Shown: positions 1 to 8,497 of the stretch, piece after piece
How the letters are laid out: every line of letters starts with the position of its first letter
Position numbering within the stretch: the first letter of the stretch is position 1
Assembly (NCBI RefSeq): GCF_012769535.1
Contig: NZ_CP046565.1
Coordinates: 3,067,501 to 3,131,500 of the forward strand
Source: Methylococcus geothermalis
GTDB taxonomy: Bacteria; Pseudomonadota; Gammaproteobacteria; Methylococcales; Methylococcaceae
Direction of reading: 5' to 3'
DNA length: 64,000 bases
The notes under the pieces: model-generated
What the model saw: the letters and a program-made list of their open reading frames with translations, nothing else
What the model was told of the DNA's origin: nothing
Database searches by the model: none
Program-made: the position numbers and the translations under genes

Positions 1-349
1 AACCCAATTCTCTCGCGGCACGCTTTGAAAGATCGAGAAGCCGCCCATGACGGCGCGATGACCGATCATTGACACGAACCAGCACACTGCGCTGGTTTTT
101 GAGATTCGTTACCCTCAGGAGGGTACCGAAAGGGAAGGAATTGTGCACCGCAGTCAGCGCATCGCGGTTGTAGCGTTCGCCACTTGCGGTCCGTCGCCCA
201 TGAAACCGATCGCTATAGTAGGACGCAAAGCCTACGCTACGGTCTTTCTTTTCATGCTTCTCATGAAGCGGTTTGGCTTGAACAAAATGACAGCTGGCCG
301 CCAGCACGAGCGATAGAACGCCCTGCGTTATCTTGCCGTTCACTTGCAT
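1..349 (-). CDS. rlpA: RlpA-family septal ring protein, N-terminal part (runs off the window)
   Basis: Reading the minus strand from an ATG at 349 gives an open frame to the window edge. It starts with a hydrophobic export signal (about residues 5-24) containing LAASC, an imperfect lipobox. It continues with the RlpA double-psi beta-barrel signature: ASYYSDRFHGRRTASGERY, then FPFGTLLRVTN and VRVNDRS. The family binds peptidoglycan at the septum, and some members are lytic transglycosylases acting on denuded glycan. A strong ribosome site, AGGAGGG, lies about 6 bases before the ATG. The gene is divergent from kdsD. About 116 codons are visible; the catalytic end and any SPOR domain lie outside the window. 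Confidence 0.85.
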   Translation of the reverse strand, partial: MQVNGKITQGVLSLVLAASCHFVQAKPLHEKHEKKDRSVGFASYYSDRFHGRRTASGERYNRDALTAVHNSFPFGTLLRVTNLKNQRSVLVRVNDRSSRRHGRLLDLSKRAARELG

Positions 350-382
350 CAGTCACCCTCCTGCAAGAGCTTCGTTGGGATA

Positions 383-523
383 TTGCGGCCTCATGATAAA
401 CAAGACTCACAGCTCAGAGCAACTTCCGAGGAAATCCTTTATGACGTCTATGACGTCGGGGAGGCGGAATTGCACCCCCCGGACCCGGCCCGCAAACGGC
501 ACACCCTGCAGGATATGGCATAA
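383..523 (+). other. Possible 46-codon leader ORF before kdsD (doubtful)
   Basis: An open frame from a TTG ends with TAA six bases before the kdsD ATG. Its last part reads EEILYDVYDVGEAELH and then a basic segment. The composition is protein-like, with GC at third positions as in neighbouring genes. There is no ATG and no convincing ribosome site, and I recognise no family. It could be a leader peptide, the degraded end of an older gene, or chance. The region otherwise carries the rlpA and kdsD promoters. Confidence 0.15.
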
Positions 524-529
524 TTCCTG

Positions 530-1546
530 ATGCACGCAGCAGATATCACGACGATGGGGAACCCACAGCATCCGACCTTTGACGATCGCACGCTCTGTGC
601 GCTCGGCGTCAACGTGATCAAGACCGAGGCCGCAGCGATAAGCGCCCTGGCCGACCGCATCGACGCGAACTTCGCCGCTGGTTGCCGGCTGATTCTTGAC
701 TGCCGCGGCCGCGTCGTCGTGACCGGCATGGGCAAATCCGGCCACATAGGCAGAAAAATCGCGTCGACGCTCGCCAGCACCGGCACTCCGGCATTCTTCG
801 TCAATCCCGGCGAAGCCTGTCATGGCGACCTGGGCATGATCACCCGCAACGATGTCGTGCTGGCGCTGTCCAATTCCGGTGAAACCGCAGAACTTCTGAC
901 CATACTGCCACTGATCAAACGACTCGGGACTCCGCTCATCGCCATGACCGGCAACAGCCTTTCCACGCTCTCCCGCCAGTCCAACATCCACCTCAACACC
1001 GGCGTCCGGGAGGAGGCCTGTCCGCTGGGGCTGGCGCCGACCTCGAGCACCACGGCCACCTTGGCCATGGGAGATGCCTTGGCGGTCGCGCTGCTCGAGG
1101 CGCGCGGATTCACGCGGGAAGATTTTGCGTTTTCCCATCCCGGCGGCAGCCTCGGCAGACGCCTACTGACCTTTGTCCGCGACATCATGCATACGGGCGA
1201 CGCCATGCCCTTCGTCGGCCTGGAAGCCCGCGTTCGGGATGCGCTGCTGGAAATGACGGCGAAGAAACTCGGCATGACGGCGATCGTCGACGCCTCGGGC
1301 AAAGTTCAGGGGGTCTTCACCGACGGCGATCTGCGCCGCCTGCTGGAAAAAGCCCAGGACATCCATGCCACCCCCATCGCGGCCGTCATGACCCGGCCTT
1401 GTGTCACCATCGAAAGTCGCCTGCTCGCCGCCGAAGCCGTCAGGATCATGGAAGAGAAGCGGATCAACGCCCTCCCGGTGGTGGAGGACGGACGGCTGGT
1501 CGGAGCGATCAACATGCATGATCTCCTGCTCGCGGGGGTCTTGTGA
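530..1546 (+). CDS. kdsD: Arabinose-5-phosphate isomerase (KdsD/KpsF)
   Basis: Interconverts D-ribulose 5-phosphate and D-arabinose 5-phosphate, the first committed step of CMP-Kdo synthesis for lipopolysaccharide, in the cytoplasm. The 338-residue protein has an N-terminal SIS sugar-isomerase domain with [11 protein letters not shown] (about 64-74), [12 protein letters not shown] (92-103) and SNSGET (114-119). Two CBS domains follow from about residue 210 to the end. Length matches the family (E. coli about 328). The frame is closed by TAA at 521, so the start is the ATG at 530 or a second ATG at 554; neither has a strong ribosome site. It heads the kdsD-kdsC-lptCAB-rpoN cluster, with kdsC 40 bases downstream. 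Confidence 0.93.
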   Translation: MHAADITTMGNPQHPTFDDRTLCALGVNVIKTEAAAISALADRIDANFAAGCRLILDCRGRVVVTGMGKSGHIGRKIASTLASTGTPAFFVNPGEACHGDLGMITRNDVVLALSNSGETAELLTILPLIKRLGTPLIAMTGNSLSTLSRQSNIHLNTGVREEACPLGLAPTSSTTATLAMGDALAVALLEARGFTREDFAFSHPGGSLGRRLLTFVRDIMHTGDAMPFVGLEARVRDALLEMTAKKLGMTAIVDASGKVQGVFTDGDLRRLLEKAQDIHATPIAAVMTRPCVTIESRLLAAEAVRIMEEKRINALPVVEDGRLVGAINMHDLLLAGVL

Positions 1547-1586
1547 GAGGATCGCGCGCCTACCCCTGCCCTACTCGGCGCTGCTC

Positions 1587-2129
1587 ATGAAACCCCCATT
1601 CGGGGCAAGCCAGGACATCCTGAATCGGGCCGCGGCCATTCGCCTGGCGATCTTCGACGTCGATGGCGTGCTGACCGATGGCACCTTGTTCTTCGACATC
1701 CAAGGCCGCGAATACAAGGGTTTCCATACCCAGGACGGCCTCGGCATCAAGCTGCTGCACGAAAGCGGCGTCAAGGTCGCAGTGATTTCCGGCCGCCAGT
1801 CGGAGATCGTGCAGCGCCGCATGGAAAGCCTTGGCGTGAAGCACTGTTTTCAGGGCTTCGATGACAAGCTCGAGGCCTTCGGCCGGCTCAAGACCGAACT
1901 CGGCCTGTGCGACGCTCAAATTGCCCATGTCGGCGACGACCTGCCGGATGTCCCCCTGTTCAGACGCGCAGGCCTCGCGGTGGCGGTAGCCGACGCCCAT
2001 CCCTGCGCCGCCGAACAGGCGCATTGGCTGACCAGCCGAGCCGGAGGCGCCGGCGCCGCCCGTGAAGTCTGCGATCTGATCATGCACGCCCAAGGTACGC
2101 TCGATGCGGCGATAGCGAGGTTCCTCTGA
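1587..2129 (+). CDS. kdsC: 3-deoxy-D-manno-octulosonate-8-phosphate phosphatase
   Basis: HAD-superfamily phosphatase that hydrolyses Kdo 8-phosphate to Kdo, two steps after KdsD. The 180-residue protein shows the nucleophile motif FDVDGVLTDG with Asp24 and Asp26, the ISGRQS motif II region and the metal-binding HVGDDLPD motif (about 112-119). Size fits the tetrameric C0-type KdsC family (E. coli 188). The open frame extends well upstream inside kdsD, but homology begins near the ATG at 1587, so that start was chosen. Its TGA overlaps the likely start region of lptC, consistent with one operon. Confidence 0.93.
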   Translation: MKPPFGASQDILNRAAAIRLAIFDVDGVLTDGTLFFDIQGREYKGFHTQDGLGIKLLHESGVKVAVISGRQSEIVQRRMESLGVKHCFQGFDDKLEAFGRLKTELGLCDAQIAHVGDDLPDVPLFRRAGLAVAVADAHPCAAEQAHWLTSRAGGAGAAREVCDLIMHAQGTLDAAIARFL

Positions 2130-2164
2130 TCACCCTGACGCGCCAGCAAATCGTCGCGATCGCC

Positions 2165-2701
2165 ATGCTCGCCGTAGCGGCGCTGGGCAGCACGTGGTAC
2201 GCGCAGCGGATCAAGCCCACGGAAGATGCCGGTGCGACTGCCGAACACGGCACTGTCGACTACTTCTCCCTCGACATCCGGCGGACCGCTCTGGACGAGG
2301 GCGGCAAGGCCAAGAACTTGCTGGTGGCACCGGTACTCACACACTACATCGACGATGACCACACCGATCTGACGATGCCGGTGTACACCATGTTTTCGAA
2401 AGAGGACAATCCTCCCTGGGTCATTTCTTCCGAACATGGCACCATCCGCCCGGATGGGACCATCGCCTTGGAAGGCGCGGTACTGATCCAGCGGGACACG
2501 GACCGGAATGGCCGGGCGATCCGGGTGATAACGAGCAACGCCCTGGTCGATCCCAGCCGGGACTATGCGGAGACGGCCGACCATGTCGAAGTCTTCAGCG
2601 ATCCGGACTTCCTGTCAGGCGACGGCGCCCAGGTTCATTTCGGCGATCAACTCAAAATCACCATCCTTTCCAATGTCCGCAGAAAACATGACGTGCGCTA
2701 G
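2165..2701 (+). CDS. lptC: LPS export system protein LptC
   Basis: Bitopic inner-membrane protein that passes lipopolysaccharide from LptBFG to LptA across the periplasm. From the first ATG there is a short hydrophobic N-terminus followed by a beta-jellyroll periplasmic domain with the spaced strands typical of LptC (SSEHGTIRPDGTIALEG, VEVFSDPDFLSGDGAQ). From this ATG the transmembrane helix looks truncated. The frame stays open back to a CTG at 2126 that overlaps the kdsC stop; starting there adds 13 residues, including IVAIAM, and completes the helix. The true start may therefore be non-ATG. It overlaps the start of lptA. Confidence 0.88.
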   Translation: MLAVAALGSTWYAQRIKPTEDAGATAEHGTVDYFSLDIRRTALDEGGKAKNLLVAPVLTHYIDDDHTDLTMPVYTMFSKEDNPPWVISSEHGTIRPDGTIALEGAVLIQRDTDRNGRAIRVITSNALVDPSRDYAETADHVEVFSDPDFLSGDGAQVHFGDQLKITILSNVRRKHDVR

Positions 2702-3206
2702 AACGAGAACGCTAGGCTTCCTCGCCCTGTTCTGCCTCTGGCCGGGCTTGACGTTCGGACTGTCCAGCGACGCCAAGCAGCCGATCTACATCGAGGCCGA
2801 CACCGCCACCTACGACGAGGCCACCGGGCAAACCATTTACATCGGCCACGTGCGCTCGACCCAGGGCAGCCTGATCGTGGACTCGGACAAGATGATCGTC
2901 TACCAGAAAGGTGGGAAAACCGAAAAAGTCGTGGCCACGGCAAATCCGGTCCGCCTGAAGCAGACGCCGGATGGCGGCAAAGAGGACATTCACGGCACGG
3001 GCCAGCGCGCCGAATATTTCCCCGAAACCGGCATTCTCATCCTTTACGACAAGGCTGTGGTCTGGCAAGGCGGCGATTCTACCGAGAGCGACCGGATCGA
3101 ATACGACAGCCGCAAGAATTTCGTGAAGGCGGGCGATCCGCAGTCGAACAAATCGCGCGTGCACGTCAAGCTGGCGCCCAAGGCGGAAACCAAGAGCCCG
3201 AAGTAA
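2688..3206 (+). CDS. lptA: LPS transport periplasmic protein LptA
   Basis: Periplasmic bridge protein of the Lpt machine. From the chosen ATG it is 172 residues, with a signal peptide (hydrophobic core [13 protein letters not shown], cleavage near residue 22). The OstA/LptA beta-jellyroll follows: [20 protein letters not shown], then repeated [13 protein letters not shown] and [15 protein letters not shown] strands. An ATG at 2673 is an alternative start. Starts further upstream lie inside lptC in another frame and are not credible. Four bases separate its stop from lptB. Confidence 0.92.
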   Translation: MTCARTRTLGFLALFCLWPGLTFGLSSDAKQPIYIEADTATYDEATGQTIYIGHVRSTQGSLIVDSDKMIVYQKGGKTEKVVATANPVRLKQTPDGGKEDIHGTGQRAEYFPETGILILYDKAVVWQGGDSTESDRIEYDSRKNFVKAGDPQSNKSRVHVKLAPKAETKSPK

Positions 3207-3210
3207 GCCG

Positions 3211-3936
3211 ATGACCACACTTTGCGCGGAAAATCTCGGCAAGCGCTATCACCGGCGCACCGTCGTCGACAACGTCAATCTGTCGATCAATACCGGAGAA
3301 ATCGTCGGCCTGCTCGGCCCCAATGGCGCCGGCAAGACGACCAGCTTCTACATGATCGTCGGACTGATACGCCCGGACCATGGAACCATCTCAATCGATC
3401 AGCGTCCCATCACCCACATGCCGATGCATGCGAGGGCGAGACTGGGCCTGGGATACCTTCCTCAGGAGCCGTCGATTTTTCGCAAGCTGACGGTTGCCGA
3501 CAATCTGCGGGCGGTGCTGGAGTTCCGCCCGGACCTGACGCGCGGGCAACAGGAATTGATCATCGAAGAATTACTCGACGAGTTCAGCATTTCCCACTTG
3601 CGGGACCAGCGGGCCGTCGGCCTGTCCGGCGGTGAACGGCGGCGTGTGGAGATTGCCCGCGCCCTGGCCTGCGAGCCTCGCTTCATGCTTCTGGACGAAC
3701 CCTTCGCCGGCGTCGACCCGATCAGCATCATCGACATCCGCAATATCATCGAACACCTGAAAAACCGCGGAATCGGAATCCTGATCACCGAACACAACGT
3801 GCGCGAAACCTTGGGGATTTGCGACCGCGCCTATATCCTCGCCGCGGGGCGAGTCATCGCGGAAGGAAACGCGACCGAAATCGTGAACAATCGCGAGGTC
3901 CGTCAGGTCTATTTGGGAGACAATTTCTCGCTTTGA
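3211..3936 (+). CDS. lptB: LPS export ABC transporter ATP-binding protein LptB
   Basis: Cytoplasmic ATPase that powers extraction of lipopolysaccharide from the inner membrane by LptFG. The 241-residue protein has Walker [10 protein letters not shown] (36-44), a Q-loop at YLPQEPS, the signature [15 protein letters not shown], Walker [13 protein letters not shown] and the switch histidine in ITEHNV. Length equals E. coli LptB (241). It is the last Lpt gene before rpoN, an arrangement widely conserved in proteobacteria. LptF and LptG are not in the window. Confidence 0.96.
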   Translation: MTTLCAENLGKRYHRRTVVDNVNLSINTGEIVGLLGPNGAGKTTSFYMIVGLIRPDHGTISIDQRPITHMPMHARARLGLGYLPQEPSIFRKLTVADNLRAVLEFRPDLTRGQQELIIEELLDEFSISHLRDQRAVGLSGGERRRVEIARALACEPRFMLLDEPFAGVDPISIIDIRNIIEHLKNRGIGILITEHNVRETLGICDRAYILAAGRVIAEGNATEIVNNREVRQVYLGDNFSL

Positions 3937-4023
3937 GCGAAACGGCCTTATCGTTGCGCCTGCTTCGCGTTAAAATACAAGCAATTATCGCACCATATTG
4001 GAAGACGGCACGCTAGACCGATC

Positions 4024-5490
4024 ATGAAACAATCACTGCAACTTCGGCTGGGGCAGCAACTGGCCATGACCCCCCAGCTGCAACAGGCCATCAAGCTGTT
4101 GCAGATGTCCACCCTCGAACTGCAGCAAGAAATCCAGCAGGCGCTGGATTCCAACATGATGCTGGAAGTCACCGATGAGGAAGAGCAGCATATCCGCGAC
4201 GCCGGCGCCGACGAGATACCTATCACCCACACCGAACCCAGCTACGCCGAGCTTCCCGACCTCGACGCCCAAACCACGATCCCCGACGAGCTGCCGGTCG
4301 ACTCCTCCTGGGAGGACGTCTTCGACGGGGTGCACAGCTATGCGCCGAGCGGCGCGGCGGAGCCGGAAAACGAGGATTTCCTCGGGCAACGCGGCAAGGG
4401 GCAAAGCCTCCAGGAGTATCTGCGCTGGCAGATGGAACTCACGCCCTTCACTGAGCGGGATCATGCCATTGCGACCGCCATCATCGATGCAATCGACGAC
4501 GACGGCTATCTGGACACCAATCTGGAAGGCATACACCAAGGGCTAAGTTCGCAGCTCGAAAATCTCGAAAAGGACGAAGTCCAAGCGGTGCTGCATCGCA
4601 TACAAAACTTCGATCCGCCCGGCATCGCGGCCGAAAATCCGGCCGACTGCCTGCGCATCCAGTTGCAGCAGATGCCTGAGAACACGCCCTACCGAGCCCA
4701 AGCCATCGAACTGGTCTGCCATCACGTCGACCTGCTCGCAAAGAAGGACCTGGTCCGGCTCAAGAAAGCCCTGGAACTGGACGACGATGACCTCGCGGAA
4801 ACGATCCGCCTCGTCAGGTCCCTGGACCCGAAACCGGGTCGCTCGATCGAACTCGACGACTACCAGTACATCATTCCGGACGTTTTCGTCTATCGGCAGG
4901 GCGCCGAATGGGCCGTCGCGCTCAATCCCGAAATCGCCCCCAAGCTGCGCGTCAACCCCTATTACAGCGGCCTGATCCGACGGGCGGACAGCAGTCCGGA
5001 CAACGTCACCATGCGGAATCACCTGCAGGAAGCGCGCTGGTTCATCAAGAGCCTGCAGAGCCGCAACGAAACCCTGCTCAAAGTGGCGCGCGCCATCGTG
5101 GACCGCCAACGCGAATTTCTCGACGTGGGCGAAACCGCCATGAAACCGCTGGTGCTGCGCGACATCGCCGAGGAAGTCTCCATGCACGAGTCCACGATCT
5201 CACGGGTCACCACCCAGAAGTACATGCATACGCCCAACGGCATCTACGAATTCAAGTATTTCTTTTCGAGCCACGTTTCCACGGATTCCGGCGGAGAATG
5301 CTCGGCCACCGCGATCAAGGCGTTCCTTAGGGAAATCGTGAGCAAGGAAGAGGCCACCAAGCCGCTGAGCGACCATGCCATCGCCGGCATGCTGAAAGAC
5401 AAGGGCATCAACGTCGCGCGGCGAACCATCGCCAAATACCGCGAAGCGATGGGCATTCCGCCTTCCAACGAAAGAAAACAGTTGTTCTAA
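4024..5490 (+). CDS. rpoN: RNA polymerase sigma-54 factor
   Basis: Alternative sigma factor for -24/-12 promoters that need enhancer-binding ATPases. The 488-residue protein has the glutamine/leucine-rich activator region at the N-terminus (LRLGQQLAMTPQLQQAIKLL), an acidic linker (about 55-125), the core-binding domain, and a helix-turn-helix near LRDIAEEVSMHESTISRVT. The diagnostic RpoN box ARRTIAKYRE is at about 465-474. An 87-base gap after lptB may hold its own promoter, but I could not assign one with confidence. It is followed directly by hpf, as in enterobacteria and pseudomonads. Confidence 0.97.
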   Translation: MKQSLQLRLGQQLAMTPQLQQAIKLLQMSTLELQQEIQQALDSNMMLEVTDEEEQHIRDAGADEIPITHTEPSYAELPDLDAQTTIPDELPVDSSWEDVFDGVHSYAPSGAAEPENEDFLGQRGKGQSLQEYLRWQMELTPFTERDHAIATAIIDAIDDDGYLDTNLEGIHQGLSSQLENLEKDEVQAVLHRIQNFDPPGIAAENPADCLRIQLQQMPENTPYRAQAIELVCHHVDLLAKKDLVRLKKALELDDDDLAETIRLVRSLDPKPGRSIELDDYQYIIPDVFVYRQGAEWAVALNPEIAPKLRVNPYYSGLIRRADSSPDNVTMRNHLQEARWFIKSLQSRNETLLKVARAIVDRQREFLDVGETAMKPLVLRDIAEEVSMHESTISRVTTQKYMHTPNGIYEFKYFFSSHVSTDSGGECSATAIKAFLREIVSKEEATKPLSDHAIAGMLKDKGINVARRTIAKYREAMGIPPSNERKQLF

Positions 5491-5520
5491 ACCTTACGCC
5501 GTTACCCCCTGGAGAACCTC

Positions 5521-5817
5521 ATGCAGCTCAACATCAGCGGACATCACATCGACGTCACCGACGCCCTGAAAAATTACACGACCGAAAAGTTCCAGAAACT
5601 GCAACGCCATTTCGACCAGCTGTTCGACGTCCACGTCATCCTGTCGGTCGAAAAACTGCTGCAAAAGGCCGAGGCCACGGTACAGGTGACGGGTGCGAAC
5701 CTGTTCGCCGAGGACGTCCAGGAAGACCTGTACGCCGCCATCGACGGCCTGGTCGACAAGCTGGACCGGCAGATCATCAAACACAAGGAAAAACTCAACG
5801 ATCACGGCCGCCCGTAA
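5521..5817 (+). CDS. hpf: Ribosome hibernation promoting factor, short form
   Basis: Small beta-alpha-beta-beta-beta-alpha protein that binds the 30S decoding channel and promotes 100S dimers in stationary phase. The 98 residues open with MQLNISGHHIDVTDALKNY, the conserved start of HPF/YhbH proteins, and end with the helix YAAIDGLVDKLDRQIIKHK. There is no C-terminal dimerisation extension, so it is the short form. It sits 30 bases after rpoN with a GGAG ribosome site before the ATG. Confidence 0.93.
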   Translation: MQLNISGHHIDVTDALKNYTTEKFQKLQRHFDQLFDVHVILSVEKLLQKAEATVQVTGANLFAEDVQEDLYAAIDGLVDKLDRQIIKHKEKLNDHGRP

Positions 5818-5888
5818 CCGGACCGTCACCGCCGGGTGATACCGTCTGCGATGGCATGACCACGGCAACAACACCGGGTAGTCTCAAG

Positions 5889-6776
5889 ATGCAGCTCATC
5901 ATCGTCAGCGGTTTCTCGGGCTCGGGCAAAAGCATCGCCCTGGACACGCTGGAGGACTGCGGCTATTACTGCATCGACAATCTGCCCGCGCCTCTGATCG
6001 AGCCTTTCCTCCAGCAGGCCATCGCCTCCCAGTCGAGCGCGTTCGAAAAAATCGCCATCGGGATCGACGCCCGAAACCAGAGTGCACATCTGACCGGCTT
6101 CCCGGACATCGTGGACACGGCCCGGCGGCTGGGCGTCGATTGCAGAATCCTGTTTCTCCAGGCCGAGCCGGAAACCCTGCTGAAGCGCTTCAGCGAAACC
6201 CGCCGCAAGCATCCGCTCACCGACGCCTCGGTTCCGCTGGCCGAGGCCATCGAGCTGGAACGACGCGTGCTGGAACCGGTGCTGAGCCGGGCCGACCTCA
6301 ATATCGACACCACGTATACCACCATCCACCAACTGCGCGAACTGGTCCGCCAGCGCGTAGGCATCCCGAGCGGCCGCCTCATGTCGCTCTGTCTCCAGTC
6401 CTTCGGCTTCAAACACGGCGTTCCGATGGATACCGATTTCGTCTTCGACGCCCGCTGCCTGCCCAATCCGCACTGGACGGCCAGCCTGCGGCCCAAGACC
6501 GGCAAAGATCCGGAAGTCGTCGCATTTCTGTCGGAAAGCGCCGACGTTCACGACTACCTGGACCACCTCACGGCATTTCTGGAACGCTGGATACCCTGCT
6601 TCCTGGCGGAGAACCGCAGCTATCTCAACGTCGCGATCGGCTGCACCGGCGGCCAGCACCGCTCCGTGTATCTGGTCGAAGCGCTGGCCAGCCGGCTGGA
6701 CAGCGACCGCTACCATCTACTGGTCCGGCATAGGGAGCTTCCGGAGTCGCTCGACGACAGCCAAGCCGCACGATAA
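5889..6776 (+). CDS. rapZ: RNase adapter protein RapZ (YvcJ family)
   Basis: P-loop nucleotide-binding protein that in E. coli delivers the GlmZ small RNA to RNase E and so sets GlmS and amino-sugar supply. Starting at MQLIIVSG, the 295 residues have Walker A GFSGSGKS (8-15), the paired motif YCIDNLPAPL, and the C-terminal domain motifs VFDARCLPNPHW and IGCTGGQHRSVYLVE. An ATG 33 bases upstream would add 11 poorly conserved residues. In E. coli ptsN lies between hpf and rapZ and npr follows; both are absent here. Confidence 0.92.
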   Translation: MQLIIVSGFSGSGKSIALDTLEDCGYYCIDNLPAPLIEPFLQQAIASQSSAFEKIAIGIDARNQSAHLTGFPDIVDTARRLGVDCRILFLQAEPETLLKRFSETRRKHPLTDASVPLAEAIELERRVLEPVLSRADLNIDTTYTTIHQLRELVRQRVGIPSGRLMSLCLQSFGFKHGVPMDTDFVFDARCLPNPHWTASLRPKTGKDPEVVAFLSESADVHDYLDHLTAFLERWIPCFLAENRSYLNVAIGCTGGQHRSVYLVEALASRLDSDRYHLLVRHRELPESLDDSQAAR

Positions 6777-6829
6777 GCCGTCCATACCGATCGCAAAGGG
6801 CTTCTCAGGGCTTGCCGGCTTACCGCTCA

Positions 6830-6869
6830 GGTAGCCAGAATCCGAGTCATGTGAGACGATTCGGCTACC
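6830..6869 (+). terminator. Long hairpin between rapZ and hpnR
   Basis: GGTAGCC, one unpaired A, then GAATC pairs perfectly with GATTC followed by GGCTACC across a 15-base loop, giving a 12-bp stem with one bulge. No T-tract follows on the plus strand, so simple intrinsic termination is not clear. It lies 68 bases before the hpnR ATG and could be a terminator for rapZ, an RNA-stabilising element, or a leader structure of hpnR. Confidence 0.5.
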
Positions 6870-6937
6870 CGCCGTGATGTTCCCCGTCAGGCGGCGTCCG
6901 GTTCGATGAGTCCCAGAAAAGGAAGGAGCCGAATCCC

Positions 6938-8488
6938 ATGAAGGTCTTCTGCGTCCACCCCAGCCCTCTCATGTACACCAAGGTTTTCCTGCGCCTGGAA
7001 CCCCTGGGCCTGGAACTGGTGGCGGCCTCCTTGAGGCGCGCCGGACACGACATCCGGCTGATGGACCTGCAGGTGGAGTCCCATGCCGATTTCCTGCGCG
7101 AACTGGACGCCTGGAACCCGGACGTCGTCTGTTTTTCCCTCAACTACCTCGCCAACGTTCCGGAAATCGTCGACTTGGCCAAGGCTGCCAAGACCCGGTT
7201 GCCGAAGTGTTTCACCTTCGTCGGCGGCCACAGCGCCTCCTTCATTGCCAAGGACTTGCTGGAACACGGCGAGGGCCTGCTCGACTGCGTGCTACGGGGC
7301 GAGGGCGAAGCAGGCGCGCCCAAGCTGTTGGAGGCCGTCGCCCGCGGCGGCAATATCGACGAGGTTCCGGGCGTGGTCAGCCTGCAGGGCGAAGGCCCGC
7401 CGCCCGCCTTCACCGAAAGCCTGGACGAGCACCTCCCGGCCCGCGACCTGCTGAAGCACCGCCGCAACTATTTCCTCGGCACCCTGGACCCTTGCGCCTC
7501 CATCGAGTTCAGTCGCGGCTGCCCCTGGGACTGCAGCTTCTGCAGCGCCTGGACCTTCTACGGGCGTAGCTACCGCGTGATGAGCACCGAGCGCATCATG
7601 GAAGATCTCCGCCGCATCAAGGAACCCGGCGTCTTCATCGTCGACGACGTCGCCTTCATCCAGGCCCACCACGGCATGGCGATCGGTGAAGCCATCGCCC
7701 GCGAAGGCATCAAAAAGCAGTACTACCTGGAGACCCGCGGCGACGTGCTGCTGCGCAACAAGGAAGTGTTCAAGCTTTGGAAGACGCTGGGCATGGAATA
7801 CATGTTCCTGGGCGTCGAGTCCATCGATGCCGAAGGTCTGCAGAAATTCCGGAAGCGCGTCAGCCTCGGCAAGAACTTCGAGGCACTGGAATTCGCCCGC
7901 TCCCTGGGGATCACGGTGGCCATCAACCTCATCGCCGACCCCGACTGGGACAAAGAGCGCTTCGAGGTGATCCGCCAGTGGTGCATGGAAATCCCGGAGA
8001 TCGTCAACATCAGCGTCAACACGCCCTACCCCGGCACGGAAAGCTGGCACACCGAATCGCGCCAGCTCACCACCCGTGATTACCGCCTGTTCGACATCCA
8101 GCACGCCGTCCTCCCCACTAGGCTTCCCCTGCGCGAGTTCTACGGCGAACTGGTGAAAACCCAGCAAGTGCTCTACAAGAAGCACATGGGCTGGGCCGCG
8201 GCACGCGACACCCTGAAAATCCTCGGCGGCCATTTGCTGCGCGGGCAGACCAATTTCCTCCGGAGCCTGTGGAAGTTCAACAGCGTGTTCAACCCGGCAT
8301 TGCAACTGTCGGACCACAGCCAGCCGGTCAAGTACCAGATGGCTCTGCCGCCTTCACCGACGGAACGCAAAATCGAGGCAAAAACGCTCTACGTTCACCG
8401 AAGCCGGGGCCGCCAGAGCCGCGCCCTGGACGATGCCACGGAAAAGTTCGTGGACGAGGGGCGGATGGGAGCAACGGCAGTCGGTTGA
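6938..8488 (+). CDS. hpnR: Hopanoid C-3 methylase HpnR (B12-binding radical SAM)
   Basis: Adds a methyl group at C-3 of the hopanoid A ring, producing 3-methylhopanoids, the membrane lipids known from Methylococcus. The 516-residue protein has an N-terminal cobalamin-binding-like Rossmann region (about 1-150). A radical SAM core follows with FSRGCPWDCSFCSAW, the cluster cysteines being Cys195, Cys199 and Cys202. The family-like C-terminal region starts near residue 400. The ribosome site AAGGAAGGAG is strong. It stands alone, not beside shc or other hpn genes. The assignment rests on my recognition of the sequence and the CxxxCxxC motif; a related B12 radical SAM methylase is the main alternative. 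Confidence 0.87.
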   Translation: MKVFCVHPSPLMYTKVFLRLEPLGLELVAASLRRAGHDIRLMDLQVESHADFLRELDAWNPDVVCFSLNYLANVPEIVDLAKAAKTRLPKCFTFVGGHSASFIAKDLLEHGEGLLDCVLRGEGEAGAPKLLEAVARGGNIDEVPGVVSLQGEGPPPAFTESLDEHLPARDLLKHRRNYFLGTLDPCASIEFSRGCPWDCSFCSAWTFYGRSYRVMSTERIMEDLRRIKEPGVFIVDDVAFIQAHHGMAIGEAIAREGIKKQYYLETRGDVLLRNKEVFKLWKTLGMEYMFLGVESIDAEGLQKFRKRVSLGKNFEALEFARSLGITVAINLIADPDWDKERFEVIRQWCMEIPEIVNISVNTPYPGTESWHTESRQLTTRDYRLFDIQHAVLPTRLPLREFYGELVKTQQVLYKKHMGWAAARDTLKILGGHLLRGQTNFLRSLWKFNSVFNPALQLSDHSQPVKYQMALPPSPTERKIEAKTLYVHRSRGRQSRALDDATEKFVDEGRMGATAVG

Positions 8489-8497
8489 CAACACCCA

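Noticed and set aside
2565-2687. Upstream start for lptA at 2565
   Set aside because: The added residues are an out-of-frame reading of lptC; the signal peptide begins at 2688 (or 2673).
3937-4023. Possible promoter of rpoN
   Set aside because: TTGCGC and TAAAAT are present but only 11 bases apart; no properly spaced pair was found.
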